A program made the position numbers and the translations under genes. From Pseudomonas sp. NC02 (GTDB taxonomy: Bacteria; Pseudomonadota; Gammaproteobacteria; Pseudomonadales; Pseudomonadaceae), in contig NZ_CP025624.1 in the NCBI RefSeq assembly GCF_002874965.1, positions 3,596,001 through 3,660,000 of the forward strand: a stretch of DNA of 64,000 nt, in the 5' to 3' direction. The notes under the pieces are model-generated. The model was not told the origin of the DNA, made no database searches, and saw only the letters and a list, made by a program, of their open reading frames with translations. Of this stretch, positions 26,379-36,575 are shown piece after piece. Every line of letters begins with the position of its first letter. The first letter of the stretch is position 1.

Positions 26379-27968
26379 TTGATCTCCACAGCTAACATCA
26401 CCATGCAGTTCGGCGCCAAGCCGCTATTTGAGAACGTTTCGGTCAAGTTCGGCGCAGGCAACCGTTATGGCCTGATCGGTGCCAACGGTTGCGGCAAGTC
26501 GACTTTCATGAAAATCCTCGGTGGCGACCTCGACCCGTCGGGCGGCCAGGTCATGCTGGAGCCGAACGTGCGCCTGGGTAAACTGCGCCAGGACCAGTTC
26601 GCCTACGAAGAATTCACCGTACTCGACACCGTGATCATGGGTCACGAAGAGCTGTGGAAGGTCAAGGCCGAGCGCGACCGTATCTACTCGCTGCCGGAAA
26701 TGACCGAAGACGACGGCATGGCCGTGGCCGAGCTGGAAACCGACTTCGCCGAGATGGACGGCTACACCGCCGAATCCCGCGCCGGTGAGTTGCTGCTGGG
26801 CCTGGGTATCGGCATCGAGCAGCACAACGGCCCGATGAGTGAAGTGTCACCAGGCTGGAAGCTGCGTGTATTGCTGGCCCAGGCGCTGTTTTCCGATCCG
26901 GAAGTGTTGCTGCTCGACGAGCCAACCAACCACCTGGACATCAACACCATCCGCTGGCTGGAAAACATCCTGACCCAGCGTAACAGCCTGATGATCATCA
27001 TCTCTCACGACCGTCACTTCCTGAACAGCGTCTGCACCCACATGGCCGACCTGGACTACGGCGAGCTGCGCCTGTTCCCGGGCAACTACGACGAATACAT
27101 GACCGTGGCGACCCAGTCCCGCGAGCAGTTGCTGTCGGACAACGCCAAGAAGAAAGCGCAGATCTCCGAGCTGCAATCCTTCGTCAGCCGCTTCTCGGCC
27201 AACGCCTCGAAAGCCAAGCAGGCCACTTCCCGTGCCAAGGCGATCGACAAGATCCAGCTGGCCGAAGTCAAGCCATCGAGCCGCGTCAGCCCGTTCATCC
27301 GCTTCGACCAGACCAAGAAGCTCCACCGCCAGGCGGTCATCGTCGATCGCATGGCCAAGGGCTTTGACGGCAAGACGCTGTTCAAGGACTTCAGCTTCCA
27401 GGTTGAAGCCGGCGAGCGCGTGGCGATCATTGGCCCGAACGGTATCGGCAAGACCACCCTGCTGCGTACCCTGGTCAACGAACTGACCCCGGATGCCGGT
27501 ACGGTCAAGTGGACCGACGCGGCTGAACTGGGCTATTACGCCCAGGACCATGCTTCAGACTTCGAAGACGAGTCCAACCTGTTCGACTGGATGGGCCGCT
27601 GGACCAAGGAAGGCGAGCAAGTGGTTCGCGGCACCCTGGGCCGCATGCTGTTCTCCAACGACGAGATCCTGAAGTCGGTGAAGGTGATTTCCGGTGGCGA
27701 GCAAGGTCGCATGCTGTTCGGCAAGCTGATCCTGCAAAAGCCGAACGTGCTGATCATGGACGAGCCGACCAACCACTTGGACATGGAGTCCATCGAGGCG
27801 CTGAACCTGGCGTTGGAGAACTACCCGGGCACGCTGATCTTTGTCAGCCATGACCGGGAGTTTGTGTCGTCCCTGGCCACCCGCATCATCGAGCTGAGCC
27901 CGAGTGGGGTGATCGACTTCAGCGGGACTTATGACGATTACCTGCGTAGTCAGGGTGTGGTTTTCTAA
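26379..27968 (+). CDS. ybiT: ABC-F translation factor YbiT
   Basis: This 529-residue protein has two ABC ATPase domains and no membrane part. The first Walker A is GANGCGKST and the second GPNGIGKTT. Both Walker B motifs end DEPTNHLD, and signatures are [14 protein letters not shown] and [14 protein letters not shown]. The linker between them (about residues 240-310) is charged and helical. This matches E. coli YbiT (530 residues), an ABC-F protein acting at the ribosome. The start is TTG at 26,379, giving [11 protein letters not shown] in register with the E. coli protein; the ATG at 26,402 is out of frame. A terminator follows at 27,993. Confidence 0.88.
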   Translation: MISTANITMQFGAKPLFENVSVKFGAGNRYGLIGANGCGKSTFMKILGGDLDPSGGQVMLEPNVRLGKLRQDQFAYEEFTVLDTVIMGHEELWKVKAERDRIYSLPEMTEDDGMAVAELETDFAEMDGYTAESRAGELLLGLGIGIEQHNGPMSEVSPGWKLRVLLAQALFSDPEVLLLDEPTNHLDINTIRWLENILTQRNSLMIIISHDRHFLNSVCTHMADLDYGELRLFPGNYDEYMTVATQSREQLLSDNAKKKAQISELQSFVSRFSANASKAKQATSRAKAIDKIQLAEVKPSSRVSPFIRFDQTKKLHRQAVIVDRMAKGFDGKTLFKDFSFQVEAGERVAIIGPNGIGKTTLLRTLVNELTPDAGTVKWTDAAELGYYAQDHASDFEDESNLFDWMGRWTKEGEQVVRGTLGRMLFSNDEILKSVKVISGGEQGRMLFGKLILQKPNVLIMDEPTNHLDMESIEALNLALENYPGTLIFVSHDREFVSSLATRIIELSPSGVIDFSGTYDDYLRSQGVVF

Positions 27969-27992
27969 GAGCCGCCGGTAGTTTGAAATGCG

Positions 27993-28024
27993 AAAGCCCC
28001 GTCCAGTGTGATGGGGCTTTTTTT
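27993..28024 (+). terminator. Rho-independent terminator after ybiT
   Basis: AAAGCCCC (27,993-28,000) pairs with GGGGCTTT (28,013-28,020), followed by further T residues. It lies 25 bp after the ybiT stop. Confidence 0.85.
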
Positions 28025-28045
28025 TGGGGTATGGCTCTGCTTTTC

Positions 28046-28155
28046 TGTGGGAGCCGTCGAGCTTTAGCGAGGCCGCGATAGCGGTGTGCCAGGCAACATC
28101 TTTATTGACCATGCCGCCGCCTTCGCAGCCTCGCTAAAGCTCGACAGCTCCCACA
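28046..28155. repeat. Long inverted repeat, REP-like variant
   Basis: TGTGGGAGCCGTCGAGCTTT at the left end is mirrored at the right by AGCTCGACAGCTCCCACA, with GCGAGG/CCTCGC also paired. The outer TGTGGGAG is shared with the REP elements of this window, but the inner sequence differs. With the terminator, it fills the 311-bp gap after ybiT; the rest should be the promoter of the next gene. Confidence 0.8.
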
Positions 28156-28279
28156 CTTTACCGCGTCCGCTTTAGTCGTCCCGGGCCAGGGAGGCCCCAT
28201 GGATCCAAAGCCGGATAGGCACGGGCCGCAATATCATCAAATATAGTTAGCCTGCTTCCTTTTACCCCAAGCCCTTGCC

Positions 28280-29500
28280 ATGATGCCCGCACCGCCCGCC
28301 CGCGAACGAGTCCCCATGCCTGCCACACAGCCTGCCACCCCCAGCTCCTTGTCGATCACCCTGCAGATCGTTTCCATCGTTTTCTACACGTTTATCGCGT
28401 TTATCTGTATCGGCCTGCCGATTGCCGTCATCCCCGGCTATGTCCACGGTGAGCTGGGTTTCAGCGCGGTGGTCGCCGGGATAACCATCGGCTCGCAATA
28501 CCTGGCCACGCTGCTCAGCCGCCCCATGGCGGGGCGCATGTCGGACAACGTGGGCACCAAGCGCGCTATCGTGCTGGGCCTGAGCGGGATTCTGCTGAGC
28601 GGGGTGCTGACGTTCATCGCCACGCTGGTGCAAAGCTTGCCGTTGCTGAGCCTCGGCATATTGATTGTCGGCCGGCTGTTACTCGGCGTCGCGCAGGGCC
28701 TGATCGGCGTCGGCACCATCAGTTGGTGCATGGGCGCGGTCGGTGCCGAACATACGGCACGATCGATCTCGTGGAACGGCATCGCCTCCTACGGCGCGAT
28801 TGCCATTGGTGCACCGCTTGGGGTGGTGATGGTTGCCGACTACGGCTACACCAGCCTCGGAATCGCCCTCACGGCACTTTCCGCCCTGGGCCTGCTGCTG
28901 ATTCGCAACAAACCTTCGGTGCCCGTGGTGCGCGGCGAGCGGCTGCCCTTCTGGGCGGTATTTGGGCGTATCGCGCCGTTCGGCGCCAGCCTGTGTCTGG
29001 CATCGATTGGCTACGGCACCCTCACCACGTTTATCACCCTCTACTACTTGAGCCGTGGCTGGACGGGCGCAGCCTGGTGCCTGACGGTATTTGGCGTGTG
29101 TTTCATCCTGTCACGGCTGGTGTTTATCTCTGCCATCAACCGCTTCGGCGGCTTCACCGCGGCGATTGCCTGCATGACCATCGAAACCCTGGGCCTGACG
29201 CTGCTGTGGCTGGCACCGTCCACCGGCGTGGCCTTGATAGGCGCCGGGCTGACCGGCTTTGGTCTGTCGCTGGTGTACCCGGCGCTGGGCGTGGAGGCGA
29301 TCAAGCAGGTGCCCAACAGCAGCCGGGGCGCCGGGTTGAGTGCATATGCGGTGTTTTTTGACCTGGCGCTGGCCATTGCCGGGCCGGTGATGGGTGCGGT
29401 GGCGCTGAACCTGGGCTACTCGTGGATCTTCTTCTGCGCCGCCCTGCTTTCCATCAGCGGCCTGGGCCTGACGTTACTGCTCAAGCGCCGCGCTTACTGA
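28280..29500 (+). CDS. MFS transporter, YhhS-like
   Basis: This 406-residue, 12-helix MFS protein has GRMSDNVGTKRAIVLGLSG as loop motif after helix 2 and FICIGLPIAVIPGYVHGELG early on, like the YhhS/YfcJ group of putative exporters. An in-frame ATG at 28,316 is an alternative start. The 3' end overlaps the convergent hydrolase gene by 7 bp. The substrate is unknown; arabinose or drug efflux has been proposed for relatives. Confidence 0.75.
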   Translation: MMPAPPARERVPMPATQPATPSSLSITLQIVSIVFYTFIAFICIGLPIAVIPGYVHGELGFSAVVAGITIGSQYLATLLSRPMAGRMSDNVGTKRAIVLGLSGILLSGVLTFIATLVQSLPLLSLGILIVGRLLLGVAQGLIGVGTISWCMGAVGAEHTARSISWNGIASYGAIAIGAPLGVVMVADYGYTSLGIALTALSALGLLLIRNKPSVPVVRGERLPFWAVFGRIAPFGASLCLASIGYGTLTTFITLYYLSRGWTGAAWCLTVFGVCFILSRLVFISAINRFGGFTAAIACMTIETLGLTLLWLAPSTGVALIGAGLTGFGLSLVYPALGVEAIKQVPNSSRGAGLSAYAVFFDLALAIAGPVMGAVALNLGYSWIFFCAALLSISGLGLTLLLKRRAY

Positions 29501-30531
29501 TCAGCCGTCTGCAAGCCCGCCCGGGTGGATTGCCCGAGGGTGTGATTAAAGAACCGCCCGGCCTCGGAAATCAGGTCGCGGTGGATGCTTTCACGGTCAA
29601 CCCCGTCAGCATCGGTGCACATGGCGGGCATCGCGGCCAGTTGGCTCTCGTCGCAAGGCGCCATGAACACAAAGTGCCCTGCCCCGGCCAGCAGCTTGAA
29701 GTCCGGCGGCTCCGGCAGTTTGCGCGCCAGGGCCTCGGCGTTCTTGTCCACGGCCACCAGCTTGTCGCCGTCGCCGCTGTAGAGCAGCACCGGTACATGC
29801 ACGTCCGCCAGGGTGTGGCGGCCAAACATCAGGCTCAACGGCGCCATCAACATCAAGGCATGGATACGCGGGTCGGCCTGCGGTTGCAGGTCGTCGCGGT
29901 CGACGATCAACTCGCCCTTGGTGGTGCAGGCGTCGCGATCTTCCGGGCGTTGCTGGCAGTAGCGGCGCAGGCGGTCGAGGTCCGGCTTGGCGCCGCCGAG
30001 GATCAGCGCGGTTTCGCCACCGGCCGAATAACCGATGACGCCTACCTGGTCGACGTTGACGAATGGCGACAGCATCGGGTCGCCGAGGGTGGCGGTGATC
30101 GCTTCGGAAATCTGGATCGGGCGCCCGTACAGGTTGCTCAAGGTGCCCAGCCGGCTGTGATCCTTGTAGTTGTCGCCAGGGTGCAGCACCGCCACCACCA
30201 CAAACCCCTTGCGCGCCAGGGAGGTGGCGAGGTCGTGCAGGGCCAGGGGCGTGCCGGTATTGCCGTGGGACAGCATCAGCATTGGAAAGCGGCCGATGGC
30301 GATTTTCGAGTCTTCAGTGGCGGCGATGTGATAAGCGCCCACCTGGGTGGTGTGTTCCAGGCCGGTGGACGGGTAGAACGCGACGGCTTTCATCGGCTGC
30401 AGATCCAGCGGGTCGAGAAAAGTCATGCGGTGGAAGCCCACACTCCAATGGGGGTGCGGCGCGGGCGCGGCTTGCACTGAAATCAGGCCGCCGAGCAGGG
30501 AGAGAACCAAGACTGCACAAAGACGCATCAT
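29494..30531 (-). CDS. Exported alpha/beta hydrolase
   Basis: This 345-residue protein has a signal peptide (MMRLCAVLVLSLLGGLISV, cleavage near VQA) and an alpha/beta hydrolase of the dienelactone hydrolase / PAF-acetylhydrolase-like group. The nucleophile serine is in GVIGYSAGGETALI, the oxyanion region MLMLSHGNTG is upstream, and the histidine is likely in GAGHFVFMAPC. It probably hydrolyses an ester in the periplasm; the substrate is unknown. The frame extends to 30,582, but the ATG at 30,531 gives the signal peptide. The 227 bp upstream hold its promoter and the azoR 3' region, with a short inverted repeat CCTCGA/TCGAGG at 30,713-30,736. Confidence 0.78.
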   Translation of the reverse strand: MMRLCAVLVLSLLGGLISVQAAPAPHPHWSVGFHRMTFLDPLDLQPMKAVAFYPSTGLEHTTQVGAYHIAATEDSKIAIGRFPMLMLSHGNTGTPLALHDLATSLARKGFVVVAVLHPGDNYKDHSRLGTLSNLYGRPIQISEAITATLGDPMLSPFVNVDQVGVIGYSAGGETALILGGAKPDLDRLRRYCQQRPEDRDACTTKGELIVDRDDLQPQADPRIHALMLMAPLSLMFGRHTLADVHVPVLLYSGDGDKLVAVDKNAEALARKLPEPPDFKLLAGAGHFVFMAPCDESQLAAMPAMCTDADGVDRESIHRDLISEAGRFFNHTLGQSTRAGLQTADQ

Positions 30532-30758
30532 GGGGATGTCCACCTTTGTTGCGTAAGCCCGCGTAGCTGTTGAAGTATCCATGGTTCAGGCGCTCGGACT
30601 GGCAGGGTTTACCCATGCGTGCATAACCTGGGCCAAAGTAGTGACAGCGGGTAAACGAAAAAACTCCGTACTCCGATCGCTTTTCAGGCGAGCAGAATAC
30701 AGAGTTTAGGCGCCTCGAATCAGATTGATATCGAGGAACAGCAAAATTTACACAAGTC

Positions 30759-31370
30759 TTACGCTGCGGCAAACAATTGTTCGTTGATCACTGCGTTGGC
30801 GTCGCTGATCGCCTTGCTGCGCACTTCATCGCCATAGCCCAGGCCGTGAGCGCGGACGATTTCGATGTCGGTGATGCCGAGGAAGCCCAGCAGTACTTTC
30901 AGGTAGTCTTCGTGAGCCACACCGGTAGGCTGGCCAACGTGCAGGCCGCCGGAGGTCGACACGATGATGACTTTCTTGCCACCGGCCAGGCCTTCAGGAC
31001 CGTTTTCGGTGTAGCGGAATGTCTGGCCGGCGACGGCGATACGGTCGATCCAGGCCTTGAGTTGGGTCGGGATGGTGAAGTTGTACATCGGCGCAGCCAG
31101 GACGATGGCGTCGGCCGCGAGGAATTCGGCGAGGGTGTTGGCGCTCAGCTCGGCTTCATGTTTCTGTACGGCATCACGCAGCTCGGCAGCGGTGCCCAGT
31201 GCACCCAGGGTCACGCCGGAAAAGTGGTTGATGCCTTCGCTGGCCAGGTCACGGTAGGTCACTTCAACGTCTGGCTCGGCCGCCTGCCAGGTCTTGACGA
31301 CACCTGCGCTCAACTGACGGGAAACCGAGTTGTCGCCGAGGATGCTGGAATCGATATGCAACAGTTTCAT
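30759..31370 (-). CDS. azoR: FMN-dependent NADH-azoreductase AzoR
   Basis: This 203-residue flavodoxin-like protein begins [20 protein letters not shown], the AzoR opening that binds FMN phosphate, and has the flavin-contacting loop [19 protein letters not shown] near residue 94. AzoR reduces azo dyes and quinones with NADH and protects against thiol and quinone stress. A GGAG ribosome site supports the ATG at 31,370. A LysR gene diverges from it, and the 125 bp between carry two GCGATTA repeats that could be LysR half-sites. Confidence 0.9.
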   Translation of the reverse strand: MKLLHIDSSILGDNSVSRQLSAGVVKTWQAAEPDVEVTYRDLASEGINHFSGVTLGALGTAAELRDAVQKHEAELSANTLAEFLAADAIVLAAPMYNFTIPTQLKAWIDRIAVAGQTFRYTENGPEGLAGGKKVIIVSTSGGLHVGQPTGVAHEDYLKVLLGFLGITDIEIVRAHGLGYGDEVRSKAISDANAVINEQLFAAA

Positions 31371-31495
31371 GGTTAATCTCCAAGTAAGCATCGCCAAGGG
31401 CGACGGAATGGAAATAAGCCTACAGATGAAACCAATCAGCGATTAGTCAGGCAATGTGCGATTATTCGTCCCACTGACAGGACAATAGGCCCACC

Positions 31496-32404
31496 ATGCA
31501 AGATCTGAATGACCTCTACTACTTCGCCAAGGTGGTGGAAGCCGGCGGTTTCGCCGCTGCCGGGCGACTGCTGGGGATTCCCAAGTCGCGGCTGTCGCGG
31601 CGCATTGCCGAGCTGGAAGAACGCCTCGGCGCCCGCTTGCTGCAACGTACCACCCGCCAACTGACCCTCACCGCCGTGGGTGAACGCTACCTGCGCCACT
31701 GCCAGGCAATGCTGCTGGAGGCGGAAATGGCCGATGAGGCAGTGGCCAGCATGTCCAGCGAACCCCGCGGTCGGCTGCGGGTCAGCAGCCCCGTGGGCCT
31801 GGCTCACCAATTCCTGCAGACCGTGGTGGCGGAGTTTCTCACCGCCAACCCGCTGGTGCAGTTGGAGATGAACCTGGTCAACCGCCGCGTCGACCTGGTG
31901 GCCGAAGGCATTGATGTGGCCTTGCGCGTGCGCGAGCTTGGGGATGAAGACCCGCTGCTGGTGACCAAACGCCTGCGCCAGGCCCAGACCGCGATTGTCG
32001 CCAGCCCCGACTTTGTGCGTGAGCGGCAGATCGACACCCTGGAAGACCTCAAGCAACTGCCGGTGCTGGGCGCCCTGGAAGCAGACCGCATGGTGCACTT
32101 CCGCATGCTCAGCCCGGAAGGCAGCAGCCACGACCTGGTGATGGAAGCACGGCTGGGGATCGATGATTTCCTGGTACGCAAGGCCTGCGCCCTCGCCGGC
32201 CTGGGGTTTACCGTGCTGCCGATGATGTATTGCGAGGAGGAATTGGCCAACGGCCAATTGGTGCAGCTCTTGCCGCAATGGTCATTGCCGGGTGGCTGGT
32301 TGCAGGCGGTGTACCCACATCGGCGCGGCGTGTTGCCGGCCGTGCGGGCCTGGATCGACCACCTAGATAACGCCTTCAAAGGTTGCGGAGACCGTTTGCT
32401 ATGA
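31496..32404 (+). CDS. LysR-type regulator, divergent from azoR
   Basis: This 302-residue regulator has an N-terminal winged helix-turn-helix (AGGFAAAGRLLGIPKSRLSR, about residues 17-36) and a C-terminal periplasmic-binding-type effector domain. By the usual LysR arrangement it should control the divergent azoR gene, probably in response to a quinone or aromatic compound. A direct repeat GCGATTA (31,439-31,445 and 31,458-31,464) lies in the shared promoter. Its stop overlaps the start of the next small gene (ATGA), so that gene is co-transcribed. Confidence 0.85.
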   Translation: MQDLNDLYYFAKVVEAGGFAAAGRLLGIPKSRLSRRIAELEERLGARLLQRTTRQLTLTAVGERYLRHCQAMLLEAEMADEAVASMSSEPRGRLRVSSPVGLAHQFLQTVVAEFLTANPLVQLEMNLVNRRVDLVAEGIDVALRVRELGDEDPLLVTKRLRQAQTAIVASPDFVRERQIDTLEDLKQLPVLGALEADRMVHFRMLSPEGSSHDLVMEARLGIDDFLVRKACALAGLGFTVLPMMYCEEELANGQLVQLLPQWSLPGGWLQAVYPHRRGVLPAVRAWIDHLDNAFKGCGDRLL

Positions 32405-32763
32405 GAATGACCGAAGAACAAGTCGCCACGTTTTGCCTGGGCTTGCCCGGCGCGCGGGAAGATTACAAATGGGGCGGCGTACGGGTGTTTTCGATTGCCG
32501 GCAACAAGATGTTTGCCTTGCAGAACCTGCGGGGCGACTCGCTGGCCTTCAAGGTCGACAAGGAGCTGTTCCTGGGCCATGTGGATCGCCCCGGCATCCA
32601 CCCGGCGCCGTACCTGGCGCGGGCGCAGTGGATCATCATGGAAACGCCCTACCCGCTGGGCGCCGAGGAACTGCGTGGCCTGTTGCAGCGTTCCCACCAG
32701 TTGGTGGTGAGCAAGCTGCCCAAGCGCACGCAGGTCGGCTTGTTGCTAGAAGATCGAGAGTAG
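32401..32763 (+). CDS. MmcQ/YjbR family protein
   Basis: This 120-residue protein begins MRMTEEQVATFCLGLPGARE and has the YjbR/MmcQ hallmarks: YKWGGVRVFSIAGNKMFAL, then an ending rich in basic residues ([17 protein letters not shown]). The fold is CyaY-like and DNA-binding has been proposed, but the function is unknown. It is translationally coupled to the LysR gene by an ATGA overlap, so it probably belongs to the same response. Its 3' end overlaps the convergent DUF1294 gene by 18 bp. Confidence 0.8.
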   Translation: MRMTEEQVATFCLGLPGAREDYKWGGVRVFSIAGNKMFALQNLRGDSLAFKVDKELFLGHVDRPGIHPAPYLARAQWIIMETPYPLGAEELRGLLQRSHQLVVSKLPKRTQVGLLLEDRE

Positions 32764-33129
32764 CGTGCCACCCAGGAACAGCTGATCAATCCAGAACACC
32801 TGGTGCAGCAACACGATCAGCCAGAACACCACCTGATAAGACACCTTGCGCGTCTTGTGGCGGAACACCTGCTGGGCAATCAACGCCCCCGGCCAACCGC
32901 CTGCCAGCTCCACCGCGTGCAGGACGTTTTCCGGGGTGCGCCAGCTGTCTTCGCGAGCCTTGCGCTTGTCGCTCCAGTACAGCAGGAACGCCACCACGCT
33001 GACCACGCCATAGGCCACCAGCGGGATCAGCGAAACCCCGCGGTACCCCAGCAGCGCCGCACCAAACAGCGGCGCGGCGCACAACAGTGCAAACACCAAC
33101 GCCTTGAAGCGCGGATGCTGGATGATCAT
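32746..33129 (-). CDS. DUF1294 small membrane protein
   Basis: This 127-residue protein has about three membrane helices and the DUF1294 centre [21 protein letters not shown] and [18 protein letters not shown]. The role is unknown; in relatives the domain is sometimes fused to a cold-shock domain, which is absent here. Its ATG overlaps the uppP stop (ATGA), so both are made from one transcript. Confidence 0.82.
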   Translation of the reverse strand: MIIQHPRFKALVFALLCAAPLFGAALLGYRGVSLIPLVAYGVVSVVAFLLYWSDKRKAREDSWRTPENVLHAVELAGGWPGALIAQQVFRHKTRKVSYQVVFWLIVLLHQVFWIDQLFLGGTLLSIF

Positions 33130-33956
33130 GGCTTGACGGCCGACCAGTCGATCCAGCCGAACTGCCAGGTGGCCAGGATCACCAGGCCGAAGGCGATCCG
33201 GTACCAGGCGAACGCCGCGTAGCTGTGGCTGGCGATGAACTTGAGCAGCGCCTTGACCGCGATCATCGCGAAGATGAACGAGGTGACAAAGCCGATGGCA
33301 AACACCGGCAGGTCATCCGGCTGGAACAGGTGACGGTATTTGTAGCCCGAATACACCGCTGCGCCGACCATGGTCGGCATCGCCAGGAAGAACGAGAACT
33401 CGGTGGCGGTCTTGCGTGACAGGCCGAACAACAGGCCGCCAATGATGGTAGCGCCCGAGCGCGAGGTGCCCGGGATCATCGCCAGGCACTGGGCAAAGCC
33501 GACTTTGATCGCGTCCTTCCAGGTGATGTCGTCGACGGTTTCGGCGTGCACTTCATGCTGGCGGCGCTCGGCCCACAACATGATGACGCCGCCCACCACC
33601 AACGCCGCCGCAACGGTGATCGGGTTGAACAGGTAGTGTTTGATCAGGTCGGCGAAAATCACCCCCAGCACCACCGCCGGCAATACGGCAATGATCAGGT
33701 TGACGGTGAAACGCTGGGCATTGCGCTGGGTCGGCAAGCCAATGACCACGTCGAGGATCTTGCGTCGAAACTCCCACACCACCGCCAGGATCGCGCCCAG
33801 CTGAATGATGATATTGAACGCTTCAAAGCGTTCGCCACCGAAGTTGATCAAGTCGGCCACGATAATCTGGTGCCCGGTACTGGAGATCGGCAAAAACTCC
33901 GTCAGCCCCTCTACAACGCCGAGTATCAGTGCCTGTACGGCGGTCCAAAGATCCAT
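33126..33956 (-). CDS. uppP: Undecaprenyl-diphosphatase UppP (BacA)
   Basis: This 276-residue integral membrane enzyme shows both BacA signature segments, [14 protein letters not shown] (residues about 16-29) and [20 protein letters not shown] (about 160-180). It dephosphorylates undecaprenyl diphosphate to recycle the lipid carrier of peptidoglycan and O-antigen, and its level affects bacitracin resistance. The ATG at 33,956 has a GGGGGA ribosome site 8 bp before it; a second ATG 12 bp upstream is less well placed. It is followed by the coupled DUF1294 gene. Confidence 0.93.
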   Translation of the reverse strand: MDLWTAVQALILGVVEGLTEFLPISSTGHQIIVADLINFGGERFEAFNIIIQLGAILAVVWEFRRKILDVVIGLPTQRNAQRFTVNLIIAVLPAVVLGVIFADLIKHYLFNPITVAAALVVGGVIMLWAERRQHEVHAETVDDITWKDAIKVGFAQCLAMIPGTSRSGATIIGGLLFGLSRKTATEFSFFLAMPTMVGAAVYSGYKYRHLFQPDDLPVFAIGFVTSFIFAMIAVKALLKFIASHSYAAFAWYRIAFGLVILATWQFGWIDWSAVKP

Positions 33957-34185
33957 CGATTCCCCCAAAGGTCATGCCCACGGCATGCCTCGTTGATATT
34001 TTTTAGACGTTCACTAACGAAGAGTGCGCTGCAAGCACAGCGCAAATAATCAAGGCCGAACTGCGAAAATTCCGTGAAAAATCAGGCAGGACTCAGGTTT
34101 TTTGATTCTGGGCCGAAAGCCTATCAGACAAGCCGGAAATGTCGATGCAGCACCCAAAATTATAAGAACACGGAGTGACAGGACC

Positions 34186-35820
34186 ATGAACAGTTTGCGC
34201 AATATGTCTATCAGCCGGCGCCTCTGGCTGATCCTGATCGTCGCCGTGCTGATGCTGCTAACCCTCGGCCTGCTTATGCTCAAGCAGATTCATGACGACC
34301 TGTACCAGGCCAAGAGTGAGCAGACCCAGCGCGTGGTGCAAACCGCCAGCGGGATCCTGACTTATTATCACAGCCTCGAAACCAGCGGCGTCCTGACCCG
34401 TGAAGCGGCGCAGAAGCAAGCCTTGAGCGCAGTACGTGGCTTGCGCTACGGAAAGGACGACTACTTCTGGATCAACGACCTCACGCCCGTGATGATCATG
34501 CACGCGGCCAACCCCAAGCTCGACGGCCAGAACCTGTCGGCCATCCGTGACCCGGACGGCTTTGCAGTGTTCAACGAGTTCGTGATCCTGGCCAAGGCCA
34601 AGGGCGCCGGGATGGTGAATTACCGCTGGCCCAAACCCGGCGCCGATGCGCCGGTGGCCAAGACCTCCTATATACAGCTGTTCGAACCCTGGGGCTGGAT
34701 CATCGGTTCCGGCGTGTATGTCGATGACGTGCAAGGCGAGTTCCGCGGCCAGGTGTGGAAAGCCTCGGTGGTTGGCCTGGTGATCGCGCTGATCATGGCC
34801 CTGCTGGTGGTGCTGATCGCCCGCAGCATCGTGCGCCCGTTGCAGCAGGCAGTGAATGCGATGGCCAATATCGCCAGTGGCGAAAGCGACCTGACCCGCA
34901 CCCTCGACACCCATGGCCAGGATGAAGTCACTCAATTGTCGCGGCACTTCAACAGCTTTACCGCCAAGCTGCGGCAGGTGGTAGGCCAGTTGCAGACCTG
35001 CGCCAACGCCTTGGGCCAGTCGTCCACCGAGCTGGGCAGCAACGCCAGCGATGCCCATGACCGCAGCCAGCAGCAATCGCAGCAGATGGAACTGGTGGCG
35101 ACGGCGATCAATGAAGTCACCTATGGCGTACAGGACGTGGCCAAAAATGCCGAGCATGCCGCCAGCGAAATGCGCGATGCCCAGGTGCAGGCCGAACAGG
35201 GCCAGCTCAATATCGATGGCAGCCTGCAACGGATCGACCAGCTCTCCGGCACCATCAGCCAGGCCGTGGAGGTGATCCGGACGCTGTCGACTGAAAGCAC
35301 GCAGATTGGCGGCGTGCTGGAAGTGATCCGCTCGATTGCCGACCAGACCAACTTGCTGGCCCTCAACGCCGCCATCGAAGCGGCCCGCGCCGGGGAGCAA
35401 GGCCGTGGTTTTGCGGTGGTGGCCGACGAAGTACGGCTGCTGGCCCAGCGCACGCAAAAATCCACGGCAGAGATCCAGGCGATGATCGAGCGCCTGCAAG
35501 GCCATTCGGAGGCAGCGGTCAAGGTCATCAGCGACAGCCACCAGGCCTCGCAACTGACTATCGAACAAGCAGGCCAGGCGGGAGCGAGCCTGACTGCCAT
35601 CGGCCAGGCGCTGCGTAATCTCAACGGGCTGAACGCCTCGATTGCCAGTGCCACGTTGCAGCAGGCGCATGTGGTGGAAGACATCAACCAGAACGTCACC
35701 CAGGCAGCCGGCTTGTCCCACAGCACGGCACTGGCGGCGCAGCAGTCCAGCGTCGCGAGTGCGCACTTGAAAGGCCTGAGCGAACAACTCGACAGCCTTC
35801 TGCGCCAATTCAAGGTCTGA
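34186..35820 (+). CDS. Methyl-accepting chemotaxis protein with a single Cache sensor
   Basis: This 544-residue receptor has a first membrane helix (about residues 12-32) and a periplasmic sCache_2-type domain ([22 protein letters not shown] and [17 protein letters not shown]). A second helix follows near residues 190-212, then a HAMP domain and a signalling domain with the conserved tip [20 protein letters not shown]. Ligands of such sCache_2 receptors are often small organic acids; this one is unknown. The C-terminus lacks the CheR-binding pentapeptide. The start at 34,186 has an AGGA site; an upstream frame to 34,102 adds nothing conserved. Confidence 0.9.
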   Translation: MNSLRNMSISRRLWLILIVAVLMLLTLGLLMLKQIHDDLYQAKSEQTQRVVQTASGILTYYHSLETSGVLTREAAQKQALSAVRGLRYGKDDYFWINDLTPVMIMHAANPKLDGQNLSAIRDPDGFAVFNEFVILAKAKGAGMVNYRWPKPGADAPVAKTSYIQLFEPWGWIIGSGVYVDDVQGEFRGQVWKASVVGLVIALIMALLVVLIARSIVRPLQQAVNAMANIASGESDLTRTLDTHGQDEVTQLSRHFNSFTAKLRQVVGQLQTCANALGQSSTELGSNASDAHDRSQQQSQQMELVATAINEVTYGVQDVAKNAEHAASEMRDAQVQAEQGQLNIDGSLQRIDQLSGTISQAVEVIRTLSTESTQIGGVLEVIRSIADQTNLLALNAAIEAARAGEQGRGFAVVADEVRLLAQRTQKSTAEIQAMIERLQGHSEAAVKVISDSHQASQLTIEQAGQAGASLTAIGQALRNLNGLNASIASATLQQAHVVEDINQNVTQAAGLSHSTALAAQQSSVASAHLKGLSEQLDSLLRQFKV

Positions 35821-35827
35821 CGCCGAT

Positions 35828-35943
35828 GATCGTTCCCACGCTCTGCGTGGGAACGCATCCTGTGACGCTCTGCGTCACCGTTGCGCAGAGCCGGGACGCG
35901 GAGCGTCCGGAACTGCATTCCCACGCAGAGCGTGGGAACGATC
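35828..35943. repeat. Compound inverted repeat of the GTTCCCACGC type
   Basis: GATCGTTCCCACGCTCTGCG at the left is mirrored at the right, and each end also folds on itself (CCCACGCTCTGCGTGGG). The centre holds further small palindromes (GACGCTCTGCGTC). This is a common Pseudomonas intergenic repeat class, different from the REP elements above. It lies between the chemoreceptor gene and pnuC and could end the first transcript. Confidence 0.85.
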
Positions 35944-36011
35944 TATCGTCGCACCGCCGCTCCCACATTGGTTACAATCAGCGCCCTCTTCGACTCCCCC
36001 AAGGAACCGCC

Positions 36012-36575
36012 ATGTCCGGGCTTGAACTGTTTGCCGCCGCCCTGGGGGTGATCGCTGTCTGGTTGACGGTTAAACAGAACCCGTGGTGCTGGCCCATCGG
36101 CCTGGTGATGGTGCTGCTGTACACCTGGATCTTCTTCGATGTGAAGCTCTACTCCGACATGCTCCTGCAAGTGATCTACGCCGCCCTGCAACTCTACGGC
36201 TGGTGGCAGTGGACCCGCGCCGGTGAGGTCAAGCAGGGCCGGCAAGTCACCAGCCTGGGCCTGCAACCGATCCTGCAAGGCCTGGCTGTGGGTGCTGTGG
36301 GCAGCCTGTTGCTGGGCGCAGCCATGGCCCACTGGACCGACGCCGCCCAACCCTGGCTGGACGCGGCCCTGACCGGCTTCAGCCTGGTGGCGCAGATGTG
36401 GATGGCGCAAAAACGCGTGCAGTGCTGGCCGTTGTGGATCACCGTGGATGTGATCTTCGTCGGGCTGTTCCTCTACAAAGGCCTGTACCTCACCGCCGCG
36501 CTCTACGCCTTGTTCACCGTGATCGCCGTGCAGGGCTGGCGTGAATGGCGCGCCGACCCGGCGTTGCACGCATGA
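36012..36575 (+). CDS. pnuC: Nicotinamide riboside transporter PnuC
   Basis: This 187-residue protein has seven or so membrane helices and the PnuC signatures [20 protein letters not shown] and LQLYGWWQW. PnuC imports nicotinamide riboside by facilitated diffusion, trapped inside by phosphorylation. Its stop overlaps the start of a NadR-like kinase gene (ATGA), which confirms the substrate as a pyridine riboside rather than thiamine or riboflavin. An AAGGAA site precedes the ATG. The gene lies about 4.6 kb from the nic cluster. Confidence 0.88.
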   Translation: MSGLELFAAALGVIAVWLTVKQNPWCWPIGLVMVLLYTWIFFDVKLYSDMLLQVIYAALQLYGWWQWTRAGEVKQGRQVTSLGLQPILQGLAVGAVGSLLLGAAMAHWTDAAQPWLDAALTGFSLVAQMWMAQKRVQCWPLWITVDVIFVGLFLYKGLYLTAALYALFTVIAVQGWREWRADPALHA

